From the NCBI RefSeq assembly GCF_030397665.1, contig NZ_JAPUBT010000006.1, forward strand, positions 62,001 to 126,000: 64,000 nucleotides of DNA, written 5' to 3'. The notes beneath the pieces were generated by a model. The model was not told the origin of the DNA, did not search any database, and saw only the letters and a program-made list of their open reading frames with translations. Positions 18,734 to 29,784 of the stretch are shown piece by piece. Made by a program: the position numbers and the translations under genes. Source of the stretch: Janthinobacterium sp. SUN073 (GTDB lineage: Bacteria > Pseudomonadota > Gammaproteobacteria > Burkholderiales > Burkholderiaceae_D). The stretch's first letter is position 1, and the number at the start of each line of letters is the position of its first letter.

Positions 18734-19405
18734 TTACCAATAAGCCCATTGCCCAGTCATGAGTACCCAGACACCCAGCAAGCCATTCGTCACGCCGTGC
18801 GCGATGATGGCCGACCACAGGGTGCGAAAACGCACGTAGAGCCACCCATATGCCAAGCCGGCAAGAATGCCCGCAAACCACAAATTATGCTCAAAGCCAA
18901 ATAGTATCGCCGTAATCACAATATAGCGAAATCTCAGCAGTGACGGTTCAACGGCCAGAAAATTCGGCGATTGTAACCAACGCAATAGAAAGGAGCGCCA
19001 GAACAACTCTTCCATCACGGGCACCACCAACGCGGCACCGGCGATGCGCGCCACCAGCAGCGGCCAGTCGTAGCCATTCCCGGAGCGTGGGTCGAAACCG
19101 GCCGACTCGCCGATGATCATCCAGGACGCGCCCAGGTTGAGCCACAGCACCAGCACCACGATGCCCGCCAGCACGGCCCAGACAATGGCACGCCATCCCA
19201 TGAGCGCCGGACCGGGCCAGGCCAGCTCCGTATAGTGCCGGCGATATAACCATAGCAGAGCAAGAACGACGCCAATTTTTACCACATACAAATAGCGTAG
19301 TTGCCCCTGAGCATAGCCCGCCCATATTAACACATCAGCAATAAGAATAAAAAATAGATAAGTAAAAAAAGGCAGCACGCGTGGCAGCGCGAGTCGGTCA
19401 AACAT
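18734..19405 (-). CDS. CPBP/CAAX-protease-like membrane protein, PEP-CTERM associated
   Basis: This 223-residue protein has about seven membrane helices. It carries the CPBP glutamate-pair motif EELFWRS, a later FGFEHNLW, and a third AHGVTN motif, the three metalloprotease signatures of the Abi/CAAX family. A subgroup of this size is repeatedly found beside exosortase loci, though its substrate is unknown. It is the first gene of the EPS transcription unit, 50 bp before epsL, with a GGGGGAG ribosome site. Confidence 0.85.
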   Translation of the reverse strand: MFDRLALPRVLPFFTYLFFILIADVLIWAGYAQGQLRYLYVVKIGVVLALLWLYRRHYTELAWPGPALMGWRAIVWAVLAGIVVLVLWLNLGASWMIIGESAGFDPRSGNGYDWPLLVARIAGAALVVPVMEELFWRSFLLRWLQSPNFLAVEPSLLRFRYIVITAILFGFEHNLWFAGILAGLAYGWLYVRFRTLWSAIIAHGVTNGLLGVWVLMTGQWAYW

Positions 19406-19643
19406 GAAGGCGCTCCCCCGTTTCCGGTCTGGTGATGGCTGGCAAATGAAGATTGCTTGCGGCTGGCGCCGCTACAGTAACAACACGGGGAATAGTATCA
19501 GCAATATTGTCTTTGATGCATCAACAAGACGCAATGCCGCTCCGGGGTCTGTAACGGAGAGTATGTTGCCGCCCGACACGCTACACGCGTCGGGCGACAA
19601 CACCCGCTTCAGCCAGAGTTTATCACTACAGTATCAATTTTGA
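19404..19643 (+). pseudogene. Possible remnant of an outer-membrane barrel gene (79 codons)
   Basis: This short rightward frame lies between uup and the CAAX-like gene. It ends in SQSLSLQYQF, an alternating pattern with terminal Tyr-x-Phe typical of the last strand of an outer-membrane barrel. The rest resembles nothing known and has no signal peptide. It could be the 3' scar of a lost gene or chance. Confidence 0.2.
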
Positions 19644-19648
19644 TATTA

Positions 19649-19666
19649 ATTGCCGCAGGCGGCAAT
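19649..19666 (-). terminator. Candidate terminator after uup
   Basis: A 7-bp stem, ATTGCCG/CGGCAAT, with loop CAGG lies about 15 bp past the uup stop. It is followed on the minus strand by an AT-rich stretch rather than a pure U-run, so intrinsic termination is likely but weak. Confidence 0.5.
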
Positions 19667-19680
19667 CAACGACAGGCAAC

Positions 19681-21573
19681 TCAGCCTTTGGCGCGCGCTT
19701 CGATCGCTTCCCACTTTTCCAGCGCTGCCAGCAACTCTTTCTCGATTTCCGCCACGCGCGCATTGAGGCGTTTGCCTTCGGCCGGCGTTTTCTTGTAGAA
19801 ATCGGGATGCGACAATTGCCCTGCCAGCACGGCTTGCTCGTCTTCCAGCGCTGCCATGATGTTAGGCAGTTCGTCGAGTTCGCGCTGCTCCTTGTAGCTG
19901 AGCTTTTTCTGCTTGGCCGCCGGTGCGGCAGCCTCGACCTTCACGGCCGGCTTGCTGGCTGGCGCCGTGGCGATCGGCAAGGTGCGCACGCGCTCCCAGT
20001 CCGTGTAGCCGCCGACGAATTCGCGCCACTTGCCCTCGCCTTCGGCGACGATCACCTGGGTGACGACGTTGTCGAGGAAGGTACGGTCATGGCTGACGAG
20101 GAAGACGGTGCCGGTGTATTCTTCCAGCAACTCTTCCAGCAATTCCAGGGTATCGATATCCAAGTCATTGGTCGGCTCATCGAGCACCAGTACGTTGGCC
20201 GGCTTGGCGAACAGGCGCGCCAGCAGCAAACGGTTGCGCTCGCCACCGGACAGCGACTTGACGGGCGAACGCGCGCGTTCCGGCGCAAACAGGAAGTCGT
20301 TCAGATACGTCATCACGTGGCGGCGCTGGCCATTGATCTCTACCCAGTCGCTGCCCGGCGCGATGGTTTCCATCAGGTTCGCTTCTTCGTTCAGCTGCGT
20401 ACGCATCTGGTCGAAATACGCCACTTGCAGCTTGGTACCCAGGCGGATGGTGCCCGTGTCGGACTCTTCCTGGCCCAGGATCATCTTCAGCAAGGTGGTC
20501 TTGCCGGCGCCGTTGGCGCCGATCAGGCCGACCTTATCACCGCGCAAGATGGTGGCGCTGAAATCCTTGACGATGACCTTGTCGCCATAGATCTTCGAGA
20601 CGTTTTCCAGGTCCGCCACGATCTTGCCCGAGCGTTCGCCGGCCGACACGTCCAGCTTGACTTGTCCCTGCTGGTCGCGGCGCGCATTGCGCGTCAGGCG
20701 CAGCGCTTCCAGGCGGCGCACGCGGCCTTCGTCGCGCACGCGGCGCGCCTTGACGCCCTTGCGTATCCACACTTCTTCCTGCGCCAGGAACTTGTCGAAC
20801 TTGGCGTTTTCCACGTCTTCGATTTCCAGCTGCTCGGCCTTGCGTACTTGGTACGCCGTGAAGTTGCCCGGGTACGACAGCAAGCGGCCGCGGTCCAGTT
20901 CGATGATGCGCGTGGCAACGTTGTCGAGGAAGGAGCGATCATGGGTAATGAACAGCACGCTGCCCTTGAAATCGCGCAACAGGCCTTCCAGCCACAGGAT
21001 GGAGCTGAAATCCAGATGGTTGGTCGGCTCATCGAGCAGCAGCACGTCAGGCGCGGAGACCAGCGCGCGCGCCAGTGCGACGCGCTTTTGCATCCCGCCG
21101 GACAGGGTTTTCATCAGCATGTCGCCCGTCAGGTTCAGACGGTCGAGCACGGTTTCCACCTTGTTCGGCAAGCTCCACGCATCGGCCGCATCGAGCTTGA
21201 CCTGGATGTCGTGCATGCGTTCCATCAATTCGTCGTCATTGCCCTGGCCAAACTGGCCCGTCAACTCGTCGTATTCCTTCAGCCAGGCTTGCGATTCGCC
21301 CATGCCGGAGGCGACGGCGTCGAACACCGACATGTCCGGGTCGAATTGCGGTTCTTGCTCCACATATGCGATCTTGATGCCTTGCTGCATGACCAGCAAG
21401 CCGTCATCGAGCTTGAACTTGCCCGAGATGACCTTCAACAGCGAGGATTTACCGGTGCCGTTGCGGCCGATCAAGCCCACCCGTTCCGAGTTTTCCAGTG
21501 AAAATTCCGCGTGATCGAGCAGCGCGACGTGACCGAACGCAAGTTGCGCCGATGAAAGAGAAATGACAGCCAT
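19681..21573 (-). CDS. uup: ABC-F ATPase Uup
   Basis: This 630-residue soluble protein has two ABC cassettes. The first has GRNGTGKSS and LSGGMQKRVALARAL; the second has GANGAGKTT and LSGGERNRLLLARL. A linker rich in basic and acidic residues joins them, and the C-terminal coiled coil (about 560-630) is diagnostic of Uup rather than EttA. There are no membrane domains. Uup acts on ribosomes or DNA intermediates and suppresses precise transposon excision in E. coli. The start chosen is MAVISLSS; a 17-codon upstream extension looks non-coding. It is a monocistronic gene. Confidence 0.93.
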   Translation of the reverse strand: MAVISLSSAQLAFGHVALLDHAEFSLENSERVGLIGRNGTGKSSLLKVISGKFKLDDGLLVMQQGIKIAYVEQEPQFDPDMSVFDAVASGMGESQAWLKEYDELTGQFGQGNDDELMERMHDIQVKLDAADAWSLPNKVETVLDRLNLTGDMLMKTLSGGMQKRVALARALVSAPDVLLLDEPTNHLDFSSILWLEGLLRDFKGSVLFITHDRSFLDNVATRIIELDRGRLLSYPGNFTAYQVRKAEQLEIEDVENAKFDKFLAQEEVWIRKGVKARRVRDEGRVRRLEALRLTRNARRDQQGQVKLDVSAGERSGKIVADLENVSKIYGDKVIVKDFSATILRGDKVGLIGANGAGKTTLLKMILGQEESDTGTIRLGTKLQVAYFDQMRTQLNEEANLMETIAPGSDWVEINGQRRHVMTYLNDFLFAPERARSPVKSLSGGERNRLLLARLFAKPANVLVLDEPTNDLDIDTLELLEELLEEYTGTVFLVSHDRTFLDNVVTQVIVAEGEGKWREFVGGYTDWERVRTLPIATAPASKPAVKVEAAAPAAKQKKLSYKEQRELDELPNIMAALEDEQAVLAGQLSHPDFYKKTPAEGKRLNARVAEIEKELLAALEKWEAIEARAKG

Positions 21574-21745
21574 AATGAGTAAGAGTGCTCGGGCGCCGTT
21601 TCCTGCACACCGCGTGGTGCGCAAAACAGCTGCCGATTAGATGAATGAAGCACGCATTGTACCGATATCTCGGACTTCAATCGCTATCGACCTGTAATTG
21701 TTGCCCGCATGAAGTCAGGCTGCCGACGCGCGCTGCGTGGAAATC

Positions 21746-21820
21746 TGGTGTCGCCAGCAGGAATCGAACCTGCATTTAAGTCTTAGGAGGACCTTGTACT
21801 ATCCATTGTACGATGGCGAC
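21746..21820 (-). tRNA. tRNA-Arg (anticodon CCT)
   Basis: The minus strand folds as a cloverleaf: acceptor GTCGCCA paired with TGGCGAC, discriminator A and an encoded CCA. The anticodon loop is CTCCTAA in stem AGGTC/GACTT, and the T-arm is GCAGG-TTCGATT-CCTGC. The anticodon CCT reads AGG, a rare Arg codon in a GC-rich genome. Confidence 0.95.
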
Positions 21821-21941
21821 ACGCGCAGCGGCATTATACAGGCTGGCGCGCGCCATTGACAGCTTGCCAGGCGCGAGCATGGCAGATGGCGCTCCAGCCT
21901 GTCGGAAACAATGCTGATGTGCAGTATTTCAGCACGGGCTC

Positions 21942-22334
21942 TTAGTCGGGCAGCACCGCCGTCACCTCGATCTCCACTCTGGCGCGATCCTCGATCAGGC
22001 CGGCCACCTGCACCGCCGTCATCGCAGGAAAATGCTTGCCGATCAGCTCACGGTAGGCCACGCCGATTTGCGGATACGCCGCCACGTACTCCTTCTTGTC
22101 GAGCACATACCAGTTCATGCGCACGATGTGCTCGGGCAAGGCGCCCGCCTCGGCCAGCACGGCGACGATATTCTGCAGCGCCTGGCGCACCTGCGCCGCG
22201 AAATCGTCCGTGTGAAACTGCCCCTGCGCATCCCAGCCTATCATGCCGCTGACATACACCGTGCGCCCGCTGGCGACCACGCCGTTCACATAGCCGCGCG
22301 GCCTGGCCCATCCCGGTGGTTGTAAAACTTGCAT
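21942..22334 (-). CDS. RidA/YjgF-family protein, probable enamine/imine deaminase of the aromatic-CoA operon
   Basis: This 130-residue Rid-family protein has the typical YVSGMIGWDAQG and NWYVLDKKEY segments and a VEIEV C-terminal strand. The position of the catalytic Arg of E. coli RidA (the VARLP segment) reads VAGLIEDR, so that Arg appears to be replaced by Gly, as in non-RidA subfamilies. It is the last gene of the ligase-to-deaminase operon. Such proteins are thought to hydrolyse the enamine/imine product of 2-aminobenzoyl-CoA reduction, releasing ammonia. A GAGGGAAG ribosome site fixes the start. Confidence 0.85.
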   Translation of the reverse strand: MQVLQPPGWARPRGYVNGVVASGRTVYVSGMIGWDAQGQFHTDDFAAQVRQALQNIVAVLAEAGALPEHIVRMNWYVLDKKEYVAAYPQIGVAYRELIGKHFPAMTAVQVAGLIEDRARVEIEVTAVLPD

Positions 22335-22369
22335 ATTGCTTCCCTCGTTATTCATGCGGTTCATGCCGT

Positions 22370-23533
22370 TCATGCGTCCACCGCCGCCTCGCGCAGCAAT
22401 TCGCGCGCGATGATCAATTGCTGTACCTCGCTGGCCCCCTCGTAGATGCGCAAGGCGCGAATTTCGCGGTACAGGCGCTCGACCGGATGCCCGCTGACCA
22501 CGCCCATGCCGCCGAACAGTTGCACGGCCGCGTCGATCACCTGCTGCGCCGTTTCCGTGGCCGTCAGCTTGGCCATCGCCGCCTCCTTCGTCACCTTGCG
22601 GCCCTGGTCGCGCTGCCAGGCGGCGCGGTAGGTGAGCAGCGCGGCCGCGTCGATGCCGGTGGCCATCTGTGCCAATTTCGCCTGCGTCAATTGAAAATCC
22701 GCCAGAGTCTGGCCGAACATCTGGCGCTTGGTCGCGTGGCGCAGCGCTTCATCGAAGGCGCGCCGCGCAAAACCCAGCGCGGCGGCGGCCACCGACGTGC
22801 GGAACACGTCCAGTGTCGCCATCGCCACCTTGAAGCCCTGCCCCGCCTCGCCCAGGCGCTGCGACACGGGCACGCGGCAATTGGCAAAGCGCAGGCGTGC
22901 CAGCGGATGCGGCGCGATCACGGCGATGCGCTCGGCGATTTCCAGCCCGGGATTGTCGGCATCGACGATGAAGGCGCTGATGCCGCGCGCACCGGGCGCT
23001 TCGCCCGTGCGGGCGAACACCACGTAAAAGTCGGCGATGCCGCCGTTCGAGATCCACGTCTTTTCGCCGTCGAGCACATACTCGTCGCCGTCGCGCCGCG
23101 CCGCGCACGCCATGGCCGCCACGTCGGAGCCGGCCTGCGGCTCGGAGAGGGCAAAGGCGGCGATGCGCTTGCCGCTGGCCACGTCCGGCAGATAGCGCGC
23201 CTTGTTCTCCAGGCTGCCGAACAGGCCGATGGCGCCGGAACCGAGTCCCTGCATGGCAAAGGCGAAATCGGCCAGGCCGTTATGGCGCGCGAGGGTTTCG
23301 CGCATCAGGCAAATGGCGCGCGTATCGATCTTGCCGTCGATGCCGGTAGCATGCGCGAGCCAGCCGCCCTGCCCTAATTGCGCCACCAGCGCGCGACAGG
23401 CCGCATCGACGTCGGCGCCATGGGCGTCGTCCAGGTGCAGAGTCGCCCAGGCATCGAGCTCAGACTCAAGCGCGGCATGGCGCGCTTCGAAAAATGGCCA
23501 ATCCAGATAAGTGGTATCGCGTGTACTGCTCAT
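22370..23533 (-). CDS. Acyl-CoA dehydrogenase
   Basis: This 387-residue FAD enzyme has [11 protein letters not shown] (flavin and substrate loop), [28 protein letters not shown], and the catalytic glutamate in [10 protein letters not shown]. It is of normal family length. In this operon it would oxidise an alicyclic CoA-thioester from the dearomatised ring, passing electrons to ETF. It begins one base after the enoyl-CoA hydratase stop, and RidA follows 35 bp downstream. Exact substrate position is inference from context. Confidence 0.9.
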   Translation of the reverse strand: MSSTRDTTYLDWPFFEARHAALESELDAWATLHLDDAHGADVDAACRALVAQLGQGGWLAHATGIDGKIDTRAICLMRETLARHNGLADFAFAMQGLGSGAIGLFGSLENKARYLPDVASGKRIAAFALSEPQAGSDVAAMACAARRDGDEYVLDGEKTWISNGGIADFYVVFARTGEAPGARGISAFIVDADNPGLEIAERIAVIAPHPLARLRFANCRVPVSQRLGEAGQGFKVAMATLDVFRTSVAAAALGFARRAFDEALRHATKRQMFGQTLADFQLTQAKLAQMATGIDAAALLTYRAAWQRDQGRKVTKEAAMAKLTATETAQQVIDAAVQLFGGMGVVSGHPVERLYREIRALRIYEGASEVQQLIIARELLREAAVDA

Positions 23534-23534
23534 G

Positions 23535-24389
<855 letters not shown>

Positions 24390-24391
24390 GG

Positions 24392-24913
24392 TCAGTCCTT
24401 TATGGAAATGTCATTGAGCTGCTGCTTCATCTGCGATAGCAGGTCGATCAAGCGGGTTTTGTCGTCCGGCGTCACGCCCTGCAGCAGCTCGGCGATCCAG
24501 CCTTCATGCACGCGCGCCATCTCGTCGAAGGCGCGCCGGCCGGCTGGCGTCAGCTTGACGCTGTACGAGCGGCGGTCCTTCGGGTCGACCACGCGCAGCA
24601 CCAGCTTTTCCTGCTCCAGCTGGTCGGTGATGCCCGTGATATTGCCGCCCGTGACCATCATGCGCTTGGACAGTTCACCCATGCGCAGGCCCTCGGGAAA
24701 GCGTTCGAGCTGCGCCATCAGATCGAAGCGGGGCAAGGTAATGCCGAAGCTGGCGCGCAAGCGCGTGCGCACCTCGTTTTCGATTTTCACCGTGCACGAG
24801 AGCATGCGCAGCCACAGCTTGAGCGACTGGTGGTGGTCCTGCGTCAGCCGGCTCGCCAGGTCCAGCACGGGTTCGTCCTGCACGTTATCGGTTTCTTTAT
24901 CCATGGTCTTCAT
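24392..24913 (-). CDS. MarR-family transcriptional regulator
   Basis: This 173-residue protein has a winged helix: [20 protein letters not shown] as the recognition region, and the wing [16 protein letters not shown] with the conserved DxRS-type turn. MarR repressors of aromatic catabolism usually release DNA on binding the aromatic-CoA ester. It is encoded inside the operon, 4 bp after the SDR gene, so it probably controls its own expression. The palindrome upstream of the ligase gene is the obvious candidate target. Confidence 0.9.
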   Translation of the reverse strand: MKTMDKETDNVQDEPVLDLASRLTQDHHQSLKLWLRMLSCTVKIENEVRTRLRASFGITLPRFDLMAQLERFPEGLRMGELSKRMMVTGGNITGITDQLEQEKLVLRVVDPKDRRSYSVKLTPAGRRAFDEMARVHEGWIAELLQGVTPDDKTRLIDLLSQMKQQLNDISIKD

Positions 24914-24917
24914 TCAG

Positions 24918-25718
24918 TTACATGACTTCGCCGCCGGCGACGGCGATCGATTGTCCATTCATGGCGGACGACGCGGGCAGGCAGAGCCAGGCCACCGCAT
25001 CGGCCACTTCGTGCGGCTGCACCAGCCGCTGCTGCGGATTGCCAGCCGCCAGTTCCGCGCGCGCCGCGTCTTCGCCGCGCCCCGTCTTGCGCACGATATT
25101 CTGCACGGCCTGCACCACCATCTCCGTTTCCGTGTAACCGGGGCAGACGGCGTTGACGGTGACGCCGCGCGGCGCCACTTCCAGCGCCAGCGCGCGCGTC
25201 AGGCCGATCACGCCATGCTTGGCGGCGACATAGGCGCTGACATAGCGGTAGCCTTTCAAGCCCGCCGTCGACGCCACGTTGACGATGCGTCCCCAGCCCG
25301 CTTCCAGCATGGCCGGCATGGCCGCCTGGCAGCAGTGGAACACGCCCGTCAGGTTCACGGCCAGCATCTGCTGCCAGATGGCGGCATCCGTCTTGCCGAA
25401 TGGCGCCGCGTGCGCCTGGCCCGCGTTATTGATCAATATATCGATGCGGCCGAAATGCGCCCCCGCCTGCGCGAAGCCCGCCTGCACGGACGCTTCCACG
25501 CTCACGTCGAGCACGCAGATGGCCACCCTGCCCGCGTGGCCCGCCTCTTCCAGCTGCATGCGCGCACGCGCCAGCCGCGCGCCGTCGCGCCCGGCCAGCG
25601 TGACCCTGGCGCCCGCGTCAAGCAAGGCGCCCGCGCAGGCCAGGCCGATGCCGCTGCCGGCACCCGTCACCAGCGCGTGTTTTTCTGACAGCGTGTCCAT
25701 CAATGCTTGCTTGCTCAT
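24918..25718 (-). CDS. SDR-family oxidoreductase (3-hydroxyacyl-CoA dehydrogenase-like)
   Basis: This 266-residue classical SDR has the cofactor motif TGAGSGIGLA, the NNAG motif, catalytic Ser in NVASTAGLKG, and YVAAK. It is expected to oxidise a hydroxyl on the ring-derived CoA-thioester with NAD+. The start was moved to an ATG 1 bp after the preceding stop, with GGAAGGA as ribosome site; a 47-codon upstream extension reads inside the previous gene. It lies between the fusion monooxygenase and marR. Confidence 0.88.
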   Translation of the reverse strand: MSKQALMDTLSEKHALVTGAGSGIGLACAGALLDAGARVTLAGRDGARLARARMQLEEAGHAGRVAICVLDVSVEASVQAGFAQAGAHFGRIDILINNAGQAHAAPFGKTDAAIWQQMLAVNLTGVFHCCQAAMPAMLEAGWGRIVNVASTAGLKGYRYVSAYVAAKHGVIGLTRALALEVAPRGVTVNAVCPGYTETEMVVQAVQNIVRKTGRGEDAARAELAAGNPQQRLVQPHEVADAVAWLCLPASSAMNGQSIAVAGGEVM

Positions 25719-25719
25719 G

Positions 25720-28113
25720 TCATCCTTCCAGCAGCCGCGCGGCCACCTGTTGCGGGGTGAGGCCCGTGTTGGCGGCGGCCAGCTGGCGCTCGCGCTGCAG
25801 ATTGCGTTCCAGCTGCTGCTGGCCAGGACGGTACTGTTTCGGCCAGGTTGCGCCTGCACCGGCGCCGCTGTAGCCGATGCGCGCCATTTCCGTCAGGGTC
25901 CAGGCCGGGTTGGCCAGGTGCGGCCGGCCCACGGCGCACAGGTCGGCGCGCCCGGCGGCGATGATGCTGTTGGCGTGGTCGGCCTCGAAGATCGAGCCGA
26001 CGGCCATGCTGGCGATGCCCGCCTCGTTGCGCACGCGGTCGGCGAACGGCGCCTGGAACATGCGTCCGTACACGGGTTGTTCGAGCTTGCTGACCTGGCC
26101 CGAGGAACAGTCGATCAGGTCGGCGCCCGCCTGCTTGAACAAACGCGCGATGACGACGGCGTCGTCGGGGGTGATGCCGCCTTCGACCCAGTCGTGGGCC
26201 GAGATGCGCACGCTCATCGGTTTATCTTGCGGCCAGGCCGCGCGCATGGCGCGAAACACGCGCAGCGGATAACGGCAGCGGTTTTCCAGGCTGCCGCCAT
26301 GCTCGTCCGTGCGGCGGTTGGTCAGCGGCGAGATAAAACTCGACAGCAGATAGCCGTGCGCGCAATGCAGTTCCAGCCAGTCGAAACCGGCGACGGCGGC
26401 CGCCAGGGTGGCGCGCACGAAGTCCTGCTCGATGCGCGCCAGGTCGCTTTCCGTGGCCGCGCGCGCCACCTGCGACACGCCGGCCAGGTATTGCTGTTCC
26501 GAGGCCGCCAGCAGCGGCCAGTTATCTTCCTTCAAGGGCAGATCGATGCCATCCCACATGGGCCGCGTCGAGCCTTTCGCCCCCGCGTGGCCCAGTTGCA
26601 GGGCGATCTTCGCATCGCTGTTCGCATGCACGAAATTGACGATGCGCCGCCACGCCTGCGTATGCGCTTCGCTGTACATGCCGGGGCAGGCGGGCGTGAT
26701 GCGCGCATCGGCCGACACGCACGTCATCTCGGCAAACACGAGTCCCGCGCCGCCCATGGCGCGCGCGCCCAGGTGCATCAGGTGGTAGTCACCCGCCACG
26801 CCATCGACGGCGCTGTACTGCGCCATCGGCGAGACGGCGATGCGGTTTTTCAGCAGCACGCCGCGCAAGCGGAAGGGCGTCAGCATGGGCGGCAAAGCCT
26901 CGTCCCGCATTTCCACGCCGGCCTGTTCGCCCGCGCGCCGCGCCAGCCAGCGTTCGTAATCGGCCACGTACGCAGGATCGCGCAGGCGCAGGTTTTCGTG
27001 CGAAATGCGCTGACTGCGCGTGAGCATGGAATAGGCGAACTGCGGCGCTTCCATGGCGCTGTAGCGCTCGACGTTTTCAAACCACTCCATGGAATTGCGC
27101 GCCGCGCTCTGGATTTTCAGCACCTCGATGGCGCGCAGCTGCTGGTAGGCGGCCAGCGCGGCATCCGTACCAGCAGCGGCGTCGGCATGCTGGCCGAAGC
27201 AGCGCGCCAGCTCGATGGCGTCTTCCAGCGCCAGCTTGGTGCCGGAGCCAATGGAATAATGCGCCGTGTGGGCAGCGTCGCCCATCAGCACGACGGGCAC
27301 GCCGTCATGGTGGTGCACCCATTGCCGGCAGACGATGCGCGGGAAGGTGATCCACTGCGCCGAACCGCGCAAGTGCGGCGAATTGCTCAGCAAACCGTGG
27401 CCGTCGAGTTCCTGGGCGAACAGCGCTTCGCAAAAGGCGATGCCCTCTTCCTGGCTCATGCTATCGAGCCCCGTCGCGCGCCACACGTGTTCGGGCGTTT
27501 CGACGATGAAGGTCGACGTCTCGCCGTCATATTGATAGATATGCGCCTGGAACCAGCCGTGTGGCGTCTGGCGGAAGGCAAACGTGAAGGCCTCGAATTT
27601 CTTGCGCGTGCCCAGCCAGACGAAGCGGCAATGGCGCTGATCGATCTCGGGCTGGTAGCTGGCCGCATAGCGCGTGCGAATGCGGCTGTTCAAGCCGTCG
27701 CTGGCGATCACCAGGTCGGCGCCGTACTGGCGCGCGATGGCCTGGTCGTCCTGCACTTCCGTCTCGAACACCAGTTGCACGCCAAGTTCCTCGCAGCGCG
27801 CCTGCAGGATATTGAGCAAGCGCTTGCGGCCGATGCCGCAAAAGCCATGGCCGCCAGAGCGCACGGTCTCGCCCTTGAAATGGATCTCGATATCGTCCCA
27901 GTGGTTGAATGCCTGCAGGATGGCGCGCGCGGTCGGCTCGTCCGCGTTGGCCAGGTTGCCCAGGGTCTGGTCGGAAAACACCACGCCCCAGCCAAACGTG
28001 TCGTACGGGCGGTTACGCTCGATGACGGTGATGCGGTGCTCCGGGTTCTGCTTTTTCATGAGCAGGCTGAAATACAGGCCGGCGGGGCCGCCGCCGATGC
28101 AGACGATGTTCAT
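25720..28113 (-). CDS. 2-Aminobenzoyl-CoA monooxygenase/reductase-like fusion flavoprotein
   Basis: This 797-residue protein has two domains. Residues 1-385 are a class A flavin monooxygenase with GGGPAG, ASDGLNS and [16 protein letters not shown]. Residues 415-790 are an Old-Yellow-Enzyme reductase with [23 protein letters not shown], and [14 protein letters not shown]. The same architecture is known from anthraniloyl-CoA monooxygenase/reductase of Azoarcus evansii and from proteins annotated salicylyl-CoA 5-hydroxylase/oxidoreductase. It would hydroxylate and then reduce the CoA-activated ring. The RidA-like gene in the operon favours the aminobenzoyl substrate. The start overlaps the ligase stop in an ATGA. 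Confidence 0.87.
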   Translation of the reverse strand: MNIVCIGGGPAGLYFSLLMKKQNPEHRITVIERNRPYDTFGWGVVFSDQTLGNLANADEPTARAILQAFNHWDDIEIHFKGETVRSGGHGFCGIGRKRLLNILQARCEELGVQLVFETEVQDDQAIARQYGADLVIASDGLNSRIRTRYAASYQPEIDQRHCRFVWLGTRKKFEAFTFAFRQTPHGWFQAHIYQYDGETSTFIVETPEHVWRATGLDSMSQEEGIAFCEALFAQELDGHGLLSNSPHLRGSAQWITFPRIVCRQWVHHHDGVPVVLMGDAAHTAHYSIGSGTKLALEDAIELARCFGQHADAAAGTDAALAAYQQLRAIEVLKIQSAARNSMEWFENVERYSAMEAPQFAYSMLTRSQRISHENLRLRDPAYVADYERWLARRAGEQAGVEMRDEALPPMLTPFRLRGVLLKNRIAVSPMAQYSAVDGVAGDYHLMHLGARAMGGAGLVFAEMTCVSADARITPACPGMYSEAHTQAWRRIVNFVHANSDAKIALQLGHAGAKGSTRPMWDGIDLPLKEDNWPLLAASEQQYLAGVSQVARAATESDLARIEQDFVRATLAAAVAGFDWLELHCAHGYLLSSFISPLTNRRTDEHGGSLENRCRYPLRVFRAMRAAWPQDKPMSVRISAHDWVEGGITPDDAVVIARLFKQAGADLIDCSSGQVSKLEQPVYGRMFQAPFADRVRNEAGIASMAVGSIFEADHANSIIAAGRADLCAVGRPHLANPAWTLTEMARIGYSGAGAGATWPKQYRPGQQQLERNLQRERQLAAANTGLTPQQVAARLLEG

Positions 28114-29738
28114 GGGGTGTCCGTGCGAAGTTTGAAGCGCTGCAACTTGCCCGTTTCCGTGCGCGGCAGGGAAGGCAGGAAGCGGATGGCGCGCGGGTAT
28201 TTATACGGAGCGATCTGCTGGCGCACGAAGTCCTGCAATTCGGCCGCCAGCAGGTCGCTGGGCTGGAAACCGTCCTTCAGCACGATGTGCGCCTCGACGA
28301 TCTGGCCACGCTCGGCATCGGCGCGTCCGACCACGCCGCATTCGGCCACGGCCGGATGGCGCAGCAGCGCCTCTTCCACTTCCGGGCCGGCGATGTTGTA
28401 GCCGGCCGAGACGATCATGTCGTCGCTGCGCGAGCGGTAATAGAAATAGCCGTCGGCATCCATCTCGAAGGTGTCGCCCGTCAGGTTCCAGCCGTTCTGC
28501 ACATACTCGCGCTGGCGCGGGTCGGACAGGTAGCGGCAACCGGTGGGGCCTTTCACGGCCAGGCGGCCCGTCACGCCGGGCGGCTGCGCTAAGCCCGCGT
28601 CGTCGACGATGCATGCCTGGTAGCCGGGGATGGCCTTGCCGATGGCGCCGCGGCGGATGCCCTCGCCCGTGGCGGAAATGAAGATGTGCAGCATCTCGGT
28701 GGCGCCGATGCCGTCCGTCATGGCCAGGCCCGTCGCCGCCTGCCAGGCGTCGCGCGTGGCCAGCGGCAGCGCCTCGCCGGCCGACACGGACAGGCGCAGG
28801 CTGCGCACGTCGTGCTGTACAACCAGCGGCGCCATCTGGCGGTAAAAGGTGGGCGCCGTGAAGCAGATGGTGGCGTGATAGGCGCCGATGGCGCGCAGCA
28901 GCCCCTCGGGCGTGAGTTTTTCCAGCAGCACGGCGCAAGCGCCAAAGCGCAGGGGGAACAGCAGCAGGCCGCCCAGGCCGAAAGTGAAGGCCAGCGGCGG
29001 CGTGCCGATGAAGATATCGTCGGCGCGCACCTGCAGCATGGAGCGGGGGAAACAGTCGCAGATGGCCAGCAGGTCGCGCTGCATGTGCATGGTGCCCTTG
29101 GGCACGCCCGTCGTGCCCGAGGTAAAGCTGATCAGGCAGACATCGTCGGCTGCCGTGTCGTGCGCAGGAAAAGGGATGGGCGGGGTGGCGTGAACTGCCA
29201 TGCGCTGTTCCAGTTCCGCGTCGTCGGCGCCAAAGCACAACATCGGCGGCAAGCCGGGCACGGCATCGAGTTCCCCGCGCAAGCCCTGCGCGCACAGCAC
29301 GGCGTTCACTTCCGCCTTGATGATAATCGTGGCCAGTTCACGCGCACGCAGCAGCGGCATGGTCGGCACGGCGATGCAGCCGGCCTTCAGCACGGCCAGC
29401 AGGCAGGCGGCCATCATCGGCGTATTCGCGCCGCGCAGCAGCACGCGGTTGCCGGGAATCAGGCCCAGGTCGGCGCGCAGAACGTGAGCGATGCGGTCGA
29501 CCTGCCGCGCCAGCTGCGCGTAAGTCCAGCGCTGGCCGTCGGCAAGGATGGCGGTGCGCCCGCCGCCACCGCTGGCGACTGCCGCATCGAGCAGCACGGC
29601 GACGCAATTGAGACGGGGCGGATACTGCAGCTCGGGCAAGTCCAGGCACAGCTGCGGCCAGAGGGCGCGCGGCGGCAAGTGGGCGTGCGCAAAGTCGTCC
29701 TGGGGAGATGCGGTGCTGGGCGAAGGGTCGCTGCTCAT
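28110..29738 (-). CDS. abmG: Benzoate-CoA ligase family protein, probable 2-aminobenzoate-CoA ligase
   Basis: This 542-residue adenylate-forming enzyme has the AMP-binding [12 protein letters not shown] loop, a [10 protein letters not shown] segment, [12 protein letters not shown], and the C-terminal catalytic lysine in ETGKLQR. Aromatic-acid CoA ligases in this branch share the [11 protein letters not shown] segment. It would activate the aromatic acid with ATP and CoA, the entry step of the pathway. It is the first gene of the operon and is translationally coupled to the fusion gene. The ATG chosen has AGGA 5 nt upstream; another ATG lies 2 codons earlier. Substrate assignment rests on neighbours. 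Confidence 0.82.
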   Translation of the reverse strand: MSSDPSPSTASPQDDFAHAHLPPRALWPQLCLDLPELQYPPRLNCVAVLLDAAVASGGGGRTAILADGQRWTYAQLARQVDRIAHVLRADLGLIPGNRVLLRGANTPMMAACLLAVLKAGCIAVPTMPLLRARELATIIIKAEVNAVLCAQGLRGELDAVPGLPPMLCFGADDAELEQRMAVHATPPIPFPAHDTAADDVCLISFTSGTTGVPKGTMHMQRDLLAICDCFPRSMLQVRADDIFIGTPPLAFTFGLGGLLLFPLRFGACAVLLEKLTPEGLLRAIGAYHATICFTAPTFYRQMAPLVVQHDVRSLRLSVSAGEALPLATRDAWQAATGLAMTDGIGATEMLHIFISATGEGIRRGAIGKAIPGYQACIVDDAGLAQPPGVTGRLAVKGPTGCRYLSDPRQREYVQNGWNLTGDTFEMDADGYFYYRSRSDDMIVSAGYNIAGPEVEEALLRHPAVAECGVVGRADAERGQIVEAHIVLKDGFQPSDLLAAELQDFVRQQIAPYKYPRAIRFLPSLPRTETGKLQRFKLRTDTP

Positions 29739-29784
29739 GCTCATCCTGGCTGGTAGCGGGCGCGTGCACATGGCCCGGAAGCAG

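Noticed and set aside
19807..21501. 564-codon rightward frame opposite uup
   Set aside because: Antisense of uup, with no signature of its own.
25720..28113. Salicylyl-CoA 5-hydroxylase as the firm name
   Set aside because: The same fusion architecture serves both substrates; the RidA-like gene in the operon points to an amino-substituted ring, so the call is left as 2-aminobenzoyl-CoA type.
25279..28401. 1040-codon rightward frame opposite the monooxygenase fusion
   Set aside because: It is antisense to a well-supported protein with two recognised domains; the composition (His, Arg, Gln, Ala rich) is typical of GC-driven shadow frames, and it has no family motif.
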